Below are positions 20,814 through 21,367 of a DNA stretch of 21,367 bases, in pieces. The stretch is taken from positions 1-21,367 of IMG/VR virus record IMGVR_UViG_3300000553_000386; one strand, given 5' to 3'. The position numbers and the translations under genes are program-made. The notes below the pieces were generated by a model. It had not been told where the DNA came from. It was given only the letters and a program-made list of their open reading frames with translations, and searched no databases. The first letter of the stretch is position 1; each line of letters starts with the position of its first letter. Source of the DNA: a virus.

Positions 20814-21367
20814 TTTTCTAAATTATTTTTATAAATTATTTCCAATTTTTCATTACTGAGACCCCAATCTTCACCATTCGCACCAAAATCACTTGATTCT
20901 ATCGGTTCATTTATTCTAATTGTTGAATCCAATCTATTGTTATAGTTAGTGTTAACCCAATGTTCTAAATGATAAGTTTTTATATTTAAATCTTCTAAAT
21001 CACCACCAAATTTATATTTTTTTAATAATCTTCTATGAAACTCAATATCTTGCCAACCCCAATATATCAATTTTTCCCACATGCCAGTTGTTTCAATATA
21101 CATATCCTTTGTCAATAAAGAAATAGCAGCACCACCATGAAAATCATAACAATTAAATTTATCATGTGAAAAAATATTATTCAAAACTAAATAATCATCA
21201 ATTTCGTTTATTGTTTTAAAATCTTTATAATCAGATCTTTGTATGTGATATCTTGAACCCCAATAAAATGTGTCATATTGGTTATTTTTTTTCATTTCAA
21301 TAATTAAATTGTAAAGATTTTTAAAACTTTCCAGTGGCAAAAAACCATCTGAGTCACCCCAAATTAT
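20810..21367 (-). CDS. Glycosyltransferase family 2 (partial, runs off window)
   Basis: The frame is open to the window end, beginning IIWGDSDGFLPLESF, so the metal-binding DSD is present and the N-terminal nucleotide-binding half lies outside. An internal TTG at 21340 is not the real start. Downstream are FHGGAAISLLTKDMYIETTG and YWGWQDIEFHRRLLKKYKF, where a Gly-Trp-x-(D/E)-(D/E)-like element marks the acceptor/catalytic part of GT-A enzymes (galactosyltransferase-like C-terminus). It is the first visible gene of the operon and overlaps the methyltransferase gene by 4 bases. Confidence 0.82.
   Translation of the reverse strand: MIWGDSDGFLPLESFKNLYNLIIEMKKNNQYDTFYWGSRYHIQRSDYKDFKTINEIDDYLVLNNIFSHDKFNCYDFHGGAAISLLTKDMYIETTGMWEKLIYWGWQDIEFHRRLLKKYKFGGDLEDLNIKTYHLEHWVNTNYNNRLDSTIRINEPIESSDFGANGEDWGLSNEKLEIIYKNNLEK

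Noticed and set aside
1-21367. tRNA genes and CRISPR arrays
   Set aside because: No cloverleaf with a T-loop, and no regularly spaced repeats apart from the collagen-coding tract, were found by eye; a tRNA-finding program would be needed to exclude tRNAs fully.

Overview
The window is a stretch of a very AT-rich genome (by eye about three quarters A+T) of a large tailed phage of T4-like (myovirus) type. The evidence is a terminase large subunit, a gp25-type baseplate protein, a baseplate-J/gp6-type protein, a very large baseplate-type structural protein and a collagen-like fibre protein on one strand in late-gene style. The host cannot be read directly. Ser/Gly collagen triplets, AT-rich leaders and the near absence of Shine-Dalgarno sequences would fit a Bacteroidetes host, but that is inference.

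Layout. (1) 1-3548, minus: the terminase gene is fractured. Its N-terminal part (3039-3548) ends at the Walker A lysine and runs into a 54-residue N-intein. Its C-terminal part (1-931, cut by the window edge) starts with a 148-residue C-intein ending in SHN and resumes at the Thr that completes GKT. Between the halves sit one small plus-strand gene and two HExxHxxD metalloprotease-like genes, each interrupted by a frameshift. (2) 3564-9963, minus: baseplate block (gp25-like, gp6-like, a 216-residue unknown, a 921-residue structural protein). (3) 10055-11829, minus: small protein, family 2 glycosyltransferase, collagen-like fibre protein. (4) 11911-14082, mostly plus: a run of small unknown genes. 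(5) 14101-21367, minus: one unknown gene, then a nucleotide-sugar and glycosyltransfer operon with several 4-base ATGA overlaps: GT2 (cut by the edge), methyltransferase, GT10, transketolase N and C subunits, an SDR, a ColD-like PLP enzyme with His in place of the catalytic Lys, a Gmm-like Nudix hydrolase, and a wrecked gmd gene.

How the genes work together. Splicing would be needed to rebuild the packaging ATPase. Many of the small genes begin with a T4-like capsid-targeting signature (compare T4 internal proteins, MKTYQEFIAE), so they may be cargo co-packaged in the head. The sugar operon looks built to make a GDP-linked 3,6-dideoxy-4-keto sugar (Gmd then ColD). A two-subunit ThDP transketolase could add a two-carbon branch, an SDR could reduce the product, and the GTs could transfer it. 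In this genome gmd keeps only its first codons and last third, with a truncated zinc-finger ORF in between, so the first step would have to come from the host. TATATATA boxes lie about 15-26 bases before the first gene of most transcription units and look like the phage's late-promoter element.
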